Shown here: positions 1 to 7,607 of the stretch, one piece after another
Layout: each line of letters begins with the position of its first letter
Position numbering within the stretch: position 1 is the first letter of the stretch
Assembly: GCA_009787835.1 (NCBI GenBank)
Contig: WQSN01000033.1
Coordinates: 1-33,260 of the forward strand
DNA length: 33,260 bases
Direction: 5' to 3'
Source of the DNA: Treponema sp.
GTDB taxonomy: Bacteria; Spirochaetota; Spirochaetia; Treponematales; Breznakiellaceae
The notes under the pieces: model-generated
Told to the model about the DNA's origin: nothing
What the model saw: only the letters and a program-made list of their open reading frames with translations
Databases searched by the model: none
Program-made: the position numbers and the translations under genes

Positions 1-77
1 AAACTTACATTATCAATTGCCCTGACCCCGGGGAATTCCTTTGTCAGATTTTCTATCTCAAGAATGTATTCACTCAT
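1..77 (-). CDS. Sugar ABC transporter ATP-binding protein (CUT2, MglA/XylG/GguA type), N-terminal fragment
   Basis: Only the first 25 codons are inside the window; the gene runs off the left edge. The translation contains LEIENLTKEFPGVRAIDNVS, the usual first strand of the nucleotide-binding domain of CUT2 sugar ATPases, just before Walker A. A ribosome binding site GGAAGG (complement of 82-87) lies 4 bases before the ATG. It follows the ChvE-like binding protein gene on the same strand, so it should be the ATPase energising uptake of the sugar bound by that protein, with a permease gene expected next, outside the window. The family call rests on a short stretch and on context. Confidence 0.8.
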   Translation of the reverse strand, partial: MSEYILEIENLTKEFPGVRAIDNVS

Positions 78-90
78 AAAACCTTCCAAA

Positions 91-124
91 AAATCTGACC
101 ACTTTTGATAAAGCGGTCAGATTT
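91..124 (-). other. Intercistronic stem-loop 1 (binding protein / ATPase gap)
   Basis: Perfect 10-bp inverted repeat, AAATCTGACC at 91-100 and GGTCAGATTT at 115-124, with a 14-base loop. It ends about 14 bases before the ATPase start codon and could limit or time read-through into that gene. No T-run follows on the coding strand, so it is more likely an RNA stability or processing element than a terminator. Confidence 0.65.
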
Positions 125-154
125 GACCATGCGAATACTAAATAACCAGTAAAA

Positions 155-180
155 TGGCCAATTGATTATTCAATTGGCCA
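155..180 (-). terminator. Intercistronic stem-loop 2 after the binding protein gene (attenuator or mRNA stabiliser)
   Basis: Perfect 10-bp inverted repeat, TGGCCAATTG at 155-164 and CAATTGGCCA at 171-180, with a 6-base loop. A flanking AAAA/TTTT adds pairing. On the minus strand it starts 10 bases after the binding protein stop codon and is followed by ATTTTACTGG, a weak U-tract. Such hairpins between a binding protein gene and its membrane components commonly keep binding protein mRNA in excess; that role is inferred here. Confidence 0.65.
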
Positions 181-189
181 CATTTTAGG

Positions 190-1350
190 CTATCTTAACT
201 GAGCGGCTTCGGCGTCAGGAAAGAAACCAGCCTGGACTGGAACTTGCAGATTAGCTCTGGTAACTTTAATCGGATCCAAAAGCAGAGTCTTTACATAACC
301 TCTGCCGGTATTGGCGATTTCTGTTGTCGCACCAGCGGCAAGTACTGCACCGGGGATATTAACAGGCTGGCCCTTGAGGAGCTGATCTGCCAACATTACG
401 GCCGCTTCCGCGAGTTTTGCTGTGTCTTTGAATACTGTACCGGTCTGCTCGCCATTCTTAATTGACATCATGGAATCAAATTCCGCATCCTGTCCGGAAG
501 TAACGGGGAGTTTACCCTGATACTTTGCGTCAGCTTTGCAAGCTTCAATGATGGCGCGGGCCAATGTGTCATTGGGGCATAATACCGCGTCGAGTGTTAC
601 GTTACGGGCATCGCCGATAAGGAGGGCTTCCATTCTTGCTTTAGCAATAGCCGGCTGCCAGTTTTCAGTTGCAATTCTCTGGAAGTTGGCTGTGTCTGTG
701 TAGTGCCTTGGGAAAGGACCTACAACCTGTAATGCGCCTCTTTCAATATGGGGCAGAAGAACATCCATAGCGCCCTGGAAGAAGAAGTTTGCATTGGCGT
801 CTGTCGGTGAACCGGCAAACAGTGTGATGTGTTTTGGCGCTGCGGAGGTTGCCGCTGTCAAATTCAAAGCTTCCGCGATAATCTCACCCTGGAGTGTGCC
901 GACTTTGTAGTTGTTAAAGGTGATATAATACTCATAATCATTGGTTCCCTGGATAATGCGGTCATAGGCGATTACAATCGCGCCTTCACGTCTGGCGCTT
1001 GATACAACCGAGCCAACACCGTCATTGATGTTACCAATAATTAAAGCTTTTGCTCCCTGGGTCAGGAAACTTTCAATCTGCTGATTCTGTGTGGCCTGAT
1101 TTGCATCACCATACTGAACTTCCGCGCGATAGCCCCTCTTTACCGCTTCATCTCTAAGGGAGTTACCATCTTTTACCCAGCGCTGAACGTGGGTCTCTGG
1201 CATTGCGAGACCAATAAAAGCCTGGGATGCACTGGCACTGGCACTGGCGCCGCCGCTTGCCGCGCTGCCTGAGCTTCTCTGATTGTTTCCGCCTGCAAAG
1301 GCGAAGCCTGCAATGAGCAGAACCAGGAGAACTGCTAAAATTTTCTTCAT
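190..1350 (-). CDS. ChvE-like multiple-sugar periplasmic binding protein (CUT2 ABC transporter)
   Basis: Predicted periplasmic binding protein of 386 residues with a signal peptide (MKK, hydrophobic core, ...GFAFA-GGNN, cut near residue 19-20). A Gly/Ser/Ala-rich linker follows, then a type I periplasmic binding fold from about residue 45. Segments such as FIGLAMPETHVQRW, AKALIIGNINDGVG, VIAYDRII and YYITFNNYKVGTLQ match the ChvE/XylF branch of the pentose/hexose binding family. The late SGQDAEFDSMMSIKNGEQT segment is the typical hinge and ligand region. ATG at 1350 is preceded by GGAGGAAAAAC. The gene is first in a minus-strand operon with the ATPase fragment at 1-77 and has its own promoter at 1381-1409. 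The ligand cannot be fixed from sequence; xylose, glucose, galactose or arabinose are usual for this group. Confidence 0.88.
   Translation of the reverse strand: MKKILAVLLVLLIAGFAFAGGNNQRSSGSAASGGASASASASQAFIGLAMPETHVQRWVKDGNSLRDEAVKRGYRAEVQYGDANQATQNQQIESFLTQGAKALIIGNINDGVGSVVSSARREGAIVIAYDRIIQGTNDYEYYITFNNYKVGTLQGEIIAEALNLTAATSAAPKHITLFAGSPTDANANFFFQGAMDVLLPHIERGALQVVGPFPRHYTDTANFQRIATENWQPAIAKARMEALLIGDARNVTLDAVLCPNDTLARAIIEACKADAKYQGKLPVTSGQDAEFDSMMSIKNGEQTGTVFKDTAKLAEAAVMLADQLLKGQPVNIPGAVLAAGATTEIANTGRGYVKTLLLDPIKVTRANLQVPVQAGFFPDAEAAQLR
1231..1248 (-). repeat. In-frame hexanucleotide tandem repeat (ACTGGC x3) in the binding protein linker
   Basis: Three copies of ACTGGC on the plus strand (1231-1236, 1237-1242, 1243-1248) encode part of an alternating Ser-Ala linker between the signal peptide and the folded domain. 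The unit is a multiple of three, so slippage would change linker length without shifting the frame. Confidence 0.7.
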
Positions 1351-1380
1351 GTTTTTCCTCCGAAAAATATAATTTCATAC

Positions 1381-1409
1381 ATGATACACAAATATAAAAA
1401 ATATTGCAA
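1381..1409 (-). promoter_or_regulatory. Candidate sigma-70 promoter for the ChvE-like operon
   Basis: On the minus strand TTGCAA (complement of 1404-1409) and TATCAT (complement of 1381-1386) are 17 bases apart, about 30 bases before the start codon. It lies in the 151-bp divergent gap shared with pheT. Confidence 0.5.
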
Positions 1410-1453
1410 GTAGTAATAGAATAAATTCAGAAAAAACATATAAAAATTACTCA

Positions 1454-1482
1454 TAGACGTTATTGTGAAAAAAAAATATAAT
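1454..1482 (+). promoter_or_regulatory. Candidate sigma-70 promoter for pheT
   Basis: TAGACG (1454-1459), 17-base spacer, TATAAT (1477-1482). The -10 is perfect and the -35 matches 4 of 6. It ends 19 bases before the pheT start codon. Confidence 0.45.
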
Positions 1483-1501
1483 GCAAAACAGGAATAATTG
1501 A

Positions 1502-3295
1502 ATGCCAAAAATTGAAGTAAATGAAGGTGTATTTTATTATCTGGCTGGCTGCAAATGGAACAACAAAGAAGAGTTAGAAGAGGCTCTGGTATGCGCAAAA
1601 GCCGAGCTGGACATGGATCCATGGTTAGCGGATAAAGAAAATTCATCGCCAACAGAAGAAAGAACGCTTAAAATAGAACTAAACGACACTAACCGGCCAG
1701 ATTTATGGGGAACCGCAGGCTGCGCCCGCCAACTGCGGGTATACAATGGCGGCAAAATACCAGAATATAATTTTTTTTCGCGTCCAGGCGATGTAAAAAA
1801 ACCAAACCGTAAAGTAAAAGTCCAGACCAGCGTAAAACAGGTGCGCCCGTATCTGTCAGGTTTTATCGCATGCGGCAAGACCATTACAGACCCCATATTG
1901 CGAGACATCATTCAGACGCAGGAAAAACTTGCCTGGAACTACGGAAGGAAACGGCGAAGCATATCCATGGGTATTTACCGTATTTCACGGATTTCCTGGC
2001 CAATTATTTATAAAGGCGCGGATCCGGATTCTGTTTCATTTACACCCCTGCAATGGGATACGCCGCTTACATTACGCGAAATTTTAAAACAGCACCCTAA
2101 AGGCAAAGAATTCGCCTTCATTCAGGAGCATGAACCTGTACACCCGCTGCTGACAGATTCAAAAGACTTTATTCTCTCCTATCCGCCCATCATTAATTCA
2201 AACGATCTTGGCGCTGTACAGGTTGGGGACAGTGAAATTTTTGTGGAACTTACAGGAACAGATTTCGCGTCAATTACCCTTGCCGCATCCATTGTCGCCT
2301 GCGATCTTGCAGATAACGGTTTCACAATCGAACCTGTTGAAATTGAATATGAATTTGATACGCCGTTCGGCAGAAATATTGTTATGCCGTTTTATTTCCA
2401 GGAGCCGGTTTTCTGCCCGCTGTCAAGAGTAGAAAAATTCCTCGGCGAAAGTTTAAACGCAGATGAATGTGTACTGGCTCTTGCGCGCATGGGCGTTAAA
2501 GCGGAAAAAGCCGCAGACAGGGAAAAAGGATCGGCAGATCAGGAAATTTGCAGCGGAGTGCGCGCATGGCCGCCTGAATACCGCAACGATTTCCTTCATG
2601 CCGCAGACATTGTAGAAGATATTATGATTGGACGCTCCCTTGACTCATTTAAACCGCAGCGGCCCGCAGACGCGACAGTCGGTAGGCTTTTACCGATCAC
2701 CCTGTTCAGCAGACAGGTAAAAGAACTTCTGATTGGCATGGGTTATCAGGAAATGATCTACAATTACCTTGGCTCGCGCAAAGATTTAATTGAAAATATG
2801 CGCCCTAAAACGCAAAACTCAGGCGAGTCTTCAGACGGCGATAAAACCATTCGTATTTTCAATCCCATGACAGAAAACTATGAGTATGTGCGCGATTCCA
2901 TAATCGCTTCATTAATGATTAGCGAATCAATTTCAGGACATTCAGTCTATCCGCATAAAATTTTCGAAGTGGGAAAAATAGCGTATTTAAATGACAGCGA
3001 AAATTACAGATGTTCAACCCGCCAATATGCGGGCTTTCTTCACGCGGGAACGGATGCCAATTTTAATACAGCGGCAGGAGAGCTTCAGACAGTATTTTAC
3101 TATCTCGCGCGTGAATACGATGTGGAAGAAACCGATGACAGGCGGTTTATCGCAGGGAGAGCTGCCTCTATTCTGTATCAGGGGAAAAAGATAGGCGTTT
3201 TCGGCGAAATTCACCCGGAAGCTTTGGAAAACCGGGGCGTTACAGTGCCATGTACTGCCGGAGAGATTGATTTAGACGTGCTTATGCAATTTTAA
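1502..3295 (+). CDS. pheT: Phenylalanyl-tRNA synthetase beta subunit, archaeal/spirochaete type
   Basis: Cytoplasmic enzyme subunit of the alpha2-beta2 synthetase that charges tRNA-Phe. The 597 residues are much shorter than the roughly 800 of the common bacterial form; there is no N-terminal tRNA-binding (EMAP/B2) extension. This is the archaeal-like form known in spirochaetes. The N-terminus (MPKIEVNEGVFYYLAG) leads into a B3/4 editing-type region at about residues 100-270 (VELTGTDFASITLAASIVACDLADN is part of its end). A B5 domain (FCPLSRVEKFLGESLNADEC) lies at about 300-390, followed by a catalytic-like C-terminal fold from about 395 (LLPITLFSRQVKELLIGMGYQEM; FNPMTENYEYVRDSIIASL). AGGA lies 8 bases before the ATG. 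pheS is not in the window; unlinked pheS and pheT are usual in spirochaetes. Confidence 0.93.
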   Translation: MPKIEVNEGVFYYLAGCKWNNKEELEEALVCAKAELDMDPWLADKENSSPTEERTLKIELNDTNRPDLWGTAGCARQLRVYNGGKIPEYNFFSRPGDVKKPNRKVKVQTSVKQVRPYLSGFIACGKTITDPILRDIIQTQEKLAWNYGRKRRSISMGIYRISRISWPIIYKGADPDSVSFTPLQWDTPLTLREILKQHPKGKEFAFIQEHEPVHPLLTDSKDFILSYPPIINSNDLGAVQVGDSEIFVELTGTDFASITLAASIVACDLADNGFTIEPVEIEYEFDTPFGRNIVMPFYFQEPVFCPLSRVEKFLGESLNADECVLALARMGVKAEKAADREKGSADQEICSGVRAWPPEYRNDFLHAADIVEDIMIGRSLDSFKPQRPADATVGRLLPITLFSRQVKELLIGMGYQEMIYNYLGSRKDLIENMRPKTQNSGESSDGDKTIRIFNPMTENYEYVRDSIIASLMISESISGHSVYPHKIFEVGKIAYLNDSENYRCSTRQYAGFLHAGTDANFNTAAGELQTVFYYLAREYDVEETDDRRFIAGRAASILYQGKKIGVFGEIHPEALENRGVTVPCTAGEIDLDVLMQF

Positions 3296-3324
3296 CTTAA
3301 ACCTAAATTCATTAAAAACATACA

Positions 3325-3353
3325 TTGACATATAATTATATTAATTTTATTAT
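3325..3353 (+). promoter_or_regulatory. Candidate sigma-70 promoter for the 3406-5043 gene
   Basis: TTGACA (3325-3330), 17-base spacer, TATTAT (3348-3353), in the AT-rich gap after pheT. It suggests that the downstream gene is transcribed independently of pheT. Confidence 0.55.
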
Positions 3354-3405
3354 TTTAAAAAAATGCTTATGTTTCGATAATATATAAATTTTGGGAGATG
3401 CTAAG

Positions 3406-5043
3406 ATGGCAGAAAATTTTGTTCCGGGAGATATGGATCCTGAAATTGCCGCTTTAATGGGGACAGGTGAAGACGGCAGCCCGCCTCCTGACTTTACCGA
3501 TATGTTTGATAACAAACAGACAGGCAAACCAGCGGGAGGGGCAGACTTATCATCTACAGGCTTTCCGCCAATAACCAAGCGTTTTGAAGAAAAACCTCAT
3601 GGATACTTTAGTGATCCCAATTATTATAAAATAGCCCTCTCGAACGAAGGAGATATTTCCCAGAGAATTCACGGTATTTTACAAAAATACCTTACGACCA
3701 AGGATCCGAAGGATCGCAGTGTATTCAGGCAGCAGCTTATATCCCCTTTCTGGGAATTCGAGACAAACGTGGCGAAAAAAGCCGCAGGGAATCTTCCTCC
3801 GCCCAAACGATTTCTGCTTCGTTTCTCTTTACTGCATCCTACGTTTATAAGCGCTGAAACAAGAGAGCTGTTGGGCAAGATTGTGGTAGAAAACGAACTT
3901 CAGCAGCCAATTTATTATCTTGATGAATGGATAAAAGCCATAGGAACCGGCGCAATTTCGCCTTCCACTACAGATGAAGTAAAAGTTGCCGCCAAGTCCA
4001 GCAATGTTTCGTCAAAATTAACGCAGCTGCTGGAAAAAGCGTCGGGGAAACTTGACGGCTCCAGGGCTATGCTGATAGCCAAAGACAAGGAACGAATTGA
4101 TATTGAAAAAATAATACAAAGCCGGATTGAGTCAATTTTTGAACATACGCCGCTTCGGGAATTCAACAATGTGAGCGATTGTTTAAACGAAAGGCAGAAA
4201 GCGGCCATCAATGAGATTCAGAACCTGTTAAAGGATCTTTTAAAAGTTGATCACGATATAGAAGGAAGCATAAAGGACTATATAAGTTCTGAGACTGATG
4301 TCACATCCCTGAAGGAAAAAATAGCGTCAGAAGGCGGAGGCGGCGCGGCTGTATTGGATGTCGGCGCGATAGACAATGAATTCGGCACCATCCGCCAGAT
4401 GGCAAAAATGACCTGCGGACGGCAGGGAAATCACTTTCCGATACTAATGGGAGAATATTTTCACTGCGGCCCCAATGATGTGGGCTTAAGGGAAAATATT
4501 ATCGCTATTTTAACAAAAATAGAAAGTATTGACGGAGAAGTATACTGCCGGGTGTATAAAAACAAATTAAACCGCATAGTCCCATTTGTTTTATTATTAC
4601 CCACATACGGCGACACTGGCTTCTGCTGGGAACCGTTTGACCGCCATAACCGCGCTACAAGCCGCGGACGGATTATTGTACCAATGTATCCCAAAAACCT
4701 GTTTATCGCGGTTCTTTACGCTGTAGCCGATCTCCGCTGGCAGGTTGCAAAGGAAAAAGCCTCGTTTTACTGGATGGAAGAGGGGCTAACAGGCAACTAT
4801 TACCAGTGGTTTCAGGCCCAAAAATTAAAAGGCGATATAAAAGAATATTTTATCCGCGATTATATCCTGTGGATGACCAAAGAAGCGGAAGGCATACAAA
4901 AACTTGATAAAGAAGTCCGCGGAACCTTCTGGCGGTTCATGCCCTTTAGCAGAGATGTAAAGGAAAAACTAAAAACACGCAGTTTTGTTTACCAGGAACT
5001 ATACCAGCGCGATTTGAACCGCACAATGTCAGACGGGTATTGA
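3406..5043 (+). CDS. Conserved hypothetical protein (spirochaete), 545 aa
   Basis: I do not recognise a named domain. ATG 3406 is chosen because GGGAG (3393-3397) lies 8 bases before it; an upstream TTG at 3391 would overlap that site. The first ~65 residues are acidic and Pro/Gly-rich, probably disordered (GEDGSPPPDFTDMFDN). Residues ~70-300 look helical and charged, with a coiled-coil-like stretch. The C-terminal half is aromatic and more conserved-looking (CGRQGNHFPILMGEYFHCG; LLLPTYGDTGFCWEPFDRHN; YWMEEGLTGNYYQWFQ), suggesting a compact folded domain. There is no signal peptide or membrane segment, so it is probably cytoplasmic. It has its own promoter, follows pheT on the same strand, and meets flgM tail to tail. 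Function unknown. Confidence 0.8.
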   Translation: MAENFVPGDMDPEIAALMGTGEDGSPPPDFTDMFDNKQTGKPAGGADLSSTGFPPITKRFEEKPHGYFSDPNYYKIALSNEGDISQRIHGILQKYLTTKDPKDRSVFRQQLISPFWEFETNVAKKAAGNLPPPKRFLLRFSLLHPTFISAETRELLGKIVVENELQQPIYYLDEWIKAIGTGAISPSTTDEVKVAAKSSNVSSKLTQLLEKASGKLDGSRAMLIAKDKERIDIEKIIQSRIESIFEHTPLREFNNVSDCLNERQKAAINEIQNLLKDLLKVDHDIEGSIKDYISSETDVTSLKEKIASEGGGGAAVLDVGAIDNEFGTIRQMAKMTCGRQGNHFPILMGEYFHCGPNDVGLRENIIAILTKIESIDGEVYCRVYKNKLNRIVPFVLLLPTYGDTGFCWEPFDRHNRATSRGRIIVPMYPKNLFIAVLYAVADLRWQVAKEKASFYWMEEGLTGNYYQWFQAQKLKGDIKEYFIRDYILWMTKEAEGIQKLDKEVRGTFWRFMPFSRDVKEKLKTRSFVYQELYQRDLNRTMSDGY

Positions 5044-5071
5044 TACCATTTAATAACCTCAACATTATTCC

Positions 5072-5111
5072 AAAAAAAAAGCGCCTGACCGCCTATCAGG
5101 CAGCCAGACGC
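5072..5111 (-). terminator. Rho-independent terminator of flgM
   Basis: On the minus strand a GC-rich hairpin (GCGTCTG ... CAGGCGC, complement of 5105-5111 and 5081-5087, with inner GCCT/AGGC pairing) is followed by nine T (complement of 5072-5080). It starts 21 bases after the flgM stop codon. Confidence 0.85.
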
Positions 5112-5132
5112 TGTAAAGGTTCCATTGTAGTC

Positions 5133-5417
5133 TTATGTAAACCACGTGTTCATAAGTTTTTCTGCTGTGGCATTGATAACCATTTCATTAAGGTATGCGG
5201 GGTCATCAATTTTTTGCCTGAGTTCAGCAATTTTGGCGTCATCCAATTCCGGGGCGGCTTTAATAAGTTCTACAACCTGATACATTTCCGCCTTCTTCAA
5301 TGCTTCTGAAGAAAGGCTGATAGAATCAGTCCTGATGTTCCCTCCCACTTGCTCACTTCGACCCGGTTTCTTGCCGGGAGAAATGGGTTCTACATGACCT
5401 ATCCTGTCTACTGTCAT
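5133..5417 (-). CDS. flgM: Anti-sigma-28 factor FlgM
   Basis: Small cytoplasmic protein (94 aa from the chosen start) that binds sigma-28 (FliA) and holds back late flagellar genes until it is exported through the finished hook-basal body. The N-terminal MTVDRIGHVEPISPG with a basic, disordered segment, then TDSISLSSEALKKAEMYQ and a C-terminal helical FliA-binding part (AELRQKIDDPAYLNEMVI) fit the family, as does the length. ATG 5417 is preferred over ATG 5423 because AGGG (complement of 5425-5428) sits 7 bases before the former and only 1 base before the latter. The promoter at 5441-5468 is sigma-28 type, giving negative autoregulation. A terminator follows at 5072-5111. Confidence 0.9.
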   Translation of the reverse strand: MTVDRIGHVEPISPGKKPGRSEQVGGNIRTDSISLSSEALKKAEMYQVVELIKAAPELDDAKIAELRQKIDDPAYLNEMVINATAEKLMNTWFT

Positions 5418-5440
5418 AATCATACCCTACCTATGTCTAA

Positions 5441-5468
5441 TTATCGGCAACACTATACTATAAGTTTA
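5441..5468 (-). promoter_or_regulatory. Sigma-28 (FliA) flagellar promoter of flgM
   Basis: On the minus strand the -10 element GCCGATAA (complement of 5441-5448) is an exact match to the enterobacterial sigma-28 consensus. TAAA (complement of 5465-5468) lies 16 bases upstream; the consensus spacing is about 15. It occupies the 55-bp gap between rsmI and flgM and places the transcript start about 15-20 bases before the flgM ATG. Confidence 0.75.
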
Positions 5469-5472
5469 CCAG

Positions 5473-6153
5473 CTAATTGAATTTATTACCAGATATAAAT
5501 AAAGAAAATTCACCAATTTGTTCCTTTTTTTGACATAAAATGTCAAGAATTTCCTTTACAGTACCCCGTAAATACTCTTCGTGCACCTTTGTCATTTCAC
5601 GCCCAAGACAAATATACCGCCCAGAATCAATTTCGGCAATGTCACCCAACAGCTTAAGTATTCTGAATGGCGATTCATAGAGAACACAGGCCGCGTCCAT
5701 TGCCATTAGTTCTTTTAGGCGGCTCTTTCTGCGGCCTGGTTTTGGCGATAAAAATCCTTCAAAAATAATAGTTTTATTTTTTCCGCCTGCCACGCTCAAT
5801 AGGGCCGCAAAAGCCGACGGACCTGGTATGGGAATAACATCATGACCGGCTTGTGAAGCAGCCCTTACCAGTACCGCGCCGGGATCGCTTAACGCCGGAG
5901 TGCCAGCATCGCTGGCATACGCCACTGTTTGCCTGTGATTTAGCGCTTCCAGAATTTTTCCCGCTGCGAATTCTTCATTTTGCGACCGGCAGGAGAGCGT
6001 CTTTACTTTAATCCCCAAATGATTGAGAAGTTTCAGGGTACGGCGGGTATCTTCGCAGGCTACAATATCAACATTTTTAAGAATTTCAACCATTCTAAAG
6101 CTAATATCGCCCAAATTTCCTATCGGAGTGCCGATAATATATAAAGCTGCCAC
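5473..6153 (-). CDS. rsmI: 16S rRNA (cytidine-1402-2'-O)-methyltransferase RsmI
   Basis: SAM-dependent tetrapyrrole-methylase-fold enzyme that 2'-O-methylates C1402 in the decoding centre. Diagnostic motifs are LYIIGTPIGNLGDISFR at the N-terminus, VACEDTRRTLKLLNH, ASDAGTPALSDPG near residue 80, and IPGPSAFAALLS near 110. The start is GTG at 6153 (then AALYIIG), with GAGG 4 bases upstream. At 226 residues it is shorter than the ~285 of E. coli RsmI and lacks the small C-terminal helical domain; the catalytic domain is complete. It is transcribed toward flgM, which has its own promoter, so the two need not be co-expressed. Confidence 0.93.
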   Translation of the reverse strand: MAALYIIGTPIGNLGDISFRMVEILKNVDIVACEDTRRTLKLLNHLGIKVKTLSCRSQNEEFAAGKILEALNHRQTVAYASDAGTPALSDPGAVLVRAASQAGHDVIPIPGPSAFAALLSVAGGKNKTIIFEGFLSPKPGRRKSRLKELMAMDAACVLYESPFRILKLLGDIAEIDSGRYICLGREMTKVHEEYLRGTVKEILDILCQKKEQIGEFSLFISGNKFN

Positions 6154-6201
6154 ATTACCTCATCATATGTTTTTCTAAATTATAGTGTATTATGGAGAAA
6201 T

Positions 6202-6645
6202 ATGGGATCATATATTCAGGTATTGGCATTAATTATTGCCGGTATTGTTCTGCTTTGGTTTGGATACTCATTGTTTTTTGGCCCGCTCTCTCCGTTTTAT
6301 CCGGGCAGATTATCCTGGAAAAGCTGGAAAAAAAAGGGAAACATTAAAGGAGAAGCAGGCGATCCGCAGATTTGCCCGGTTTGCTGCATTAAACTTGACA
6401 GAGGCGAACTGGTAAAGTCAATTGCTTTCCCGTCCATGACAGGCGGCAGAGACCGTCTGATGTATATTAATGGCTGCTTTAGCTGTTTAAATAACCGTTT
6501 ACCGCGCAGATGTCCTGTCTGCGGATCAAGGCTGAGCGTCAGCGACTACCTTATCTCGCGCATGTTCGAGAGGTCTAACCGGCGTAATCATGTTCATGTG
6601 CTGGGATGTAACCAGTGCAGGAGAACGGGAAGTTTAGCGCGGTAA
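6202..6645 (+). CDS. Membrane-anchored four-CxxC (zinc-ribbon-like) conserved protein
   Basis: 147 residues with one N-terminal transmembrane helix (about residues 5-27), a basic stop-transfer region (SWKSWKKKG), then a Cys-rich domain. The four CxxC pairs are C58-C61, C92-C95, C104-C107 and C136-C139, enough for two structural zinc sites. CPVC appears twice (58-61 and 104-107), as in zinc ribbons. The start ATG has GGAGA 3 bases upstream and is divergent from rsmI with only 48 bp between. I cannot assign a function; the topology (short N-terminus, positive residues after the helix) suggests that the Cys domain is cytoplasmic. Confidence 0.75.
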   Translation: MGSYIQVLALIIAGIVLLWFGYSLFFGPLSPFYPGRLSWKSWKKKGNIKGEAGDPQICPVCCIKLDRGELVKSIAFPSMTGGRDRLMYINGCFSCLNNRLPRRCPVCGSRLSVSDYLISRMFERSNRRNHVHVLGCNQCRRTGSLAR

Positions 6646-6659
6646 TTTGTATAGATTTA

Positions 6660-7544
6660 CTATTTCTTTATTAACAGAACTATCCTGTCAAAAAAATTAT
6701 AAATAAACATTCCTACTAAAATAATTATTCCTCCGGTGATTGTCGCCAGATCCGGCGTTTCTTTAGCCAATATCACTCCCAAAACAGTCGTAATAAAAGG
6801 CGTTAAAAACATATAATTTGATACAGATGAAATATCTTTCGATTTGCTAAAGGCTGTTGTCCAGGATAAAAATCCAATCGCGCTGCTGAATACTCCCAGA
6901 ATGATTACATGGATAATCTGTATAAGAGGAGCGTTAACCGCTTCTGCTGCGGAACCCGGCATGAATATCAAAAGTAAAACTGTTCCAAACCAGATGCCGT
7001 ATACGGATGCCTGCAGCGCGGAATATTTTTTAGTCAGTTTCTTTTGGAATAAATTATACAGGCTTAGCGCAAGGCTTGCCATCATAAGCCATATTAAACC
7101 GGTATTTATGGAAAATATTCCATTCATCAGGGTAATAACGCCGACACCGGTAAATTCAATTATTATCGCAACATACTGCGCTGTTTTCAATTTTTCTTTA
7201 TTTACAATCCTGGCCAATAGGGTAGTAATAACAGGCGCGGTCGCTATTATCAAACTGCTTGTTGACGCTGATACAGTAGTTGATCCTATATTAAATAATA
7301 TTATATAGGAGAAAAAACCAAAGAACCCGGCCAGAACAAACCATTTAATATCTTTTTTATCCGGCATTTTAATTTTTATAAACATTGCCAAAACAATAAA
7401 GAAAAGAGAGGCAAAAAAATATCTTAAAAAACCAAGTGAAAATGGAGTAAAATATCTCAGCGCCAGCCGTGTAAAAACAAATCCGCAGGACCAGAAAAAA
7501 ATTGTTATAACCGCGTATATGTGATAATTATCTTTTAATTTCAT
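6660..7544 (-). CDS. EamA/DMT-family permease (RhaT-like transporter)
   Basis: 294 residues, almost entirely hydrophobic, with about ten transmembrane helices arranged as two EamA repeats (about 8-135 and 150-285). The first helix with FFWSCGFVFTRLALRYFTP and LGFLRYFFASLFF, and the fourth with SASTSSLIIATAPVITTLLA, are typical of drug/metabolite exporters in this superfamily. The C-terminal repeat shows SSAIGFLSWTTAFSKSKDIS and YMFLTPFITTVLGVILAKE. It probably exports an amino acid or metabolite across the inner membrane; the substrate is unknown. It lies 63 bp downstream of the Dam-type gene on the same strand and meets the four-CxxC gene tail to tail. No strong ribosome binding site is visible at ATG 7544. 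Confidence 0.9.
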   Translation of the reverse strand: MKLKDNYHIYAVITIFFWSCGFVFTRLALRYFTPFSLGFLRYFFASLFFIVLAMFIKIKMPDKKDIKWFVLAGFFGFFSYIILFNIGSTTVSASTSSLIIATAPVITTLLARIVNKEKLKTAQYVAIIIEFTGVGVITLMNGIFSINTGLIWLMMASLALSLYNLFQKKLTKKYSALQASVYGIWFGTVLLLIFMPGSAAEAVNAPLIQIIHVIILGVFSSAIGFLSWTTAFSKSKDISSVSNYMFLTPFITTVLGVILAKETPDLATITGGIIILVGMFIYNFFDRIVLLIKK

Positions 7545-7607
7545 AAATTTGTTTATTGTAAATAAAATAATCAGATTTGTCGATTAAGCGGTTGCGGCGA
7601 ATTTTTA

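Noticed and set aside
3391-3405. TTG 3391 as start of the 545-aa gene
   Set aside because: It would overlap the GGGAG ribosome site that serves ATG 3406 at good spacing.
5040-5309. Plus-strand 89-codon frame
   Set aside because: It lies opposite flgM and its terminator; flgM has a clear family match, start, promoter and terminator.
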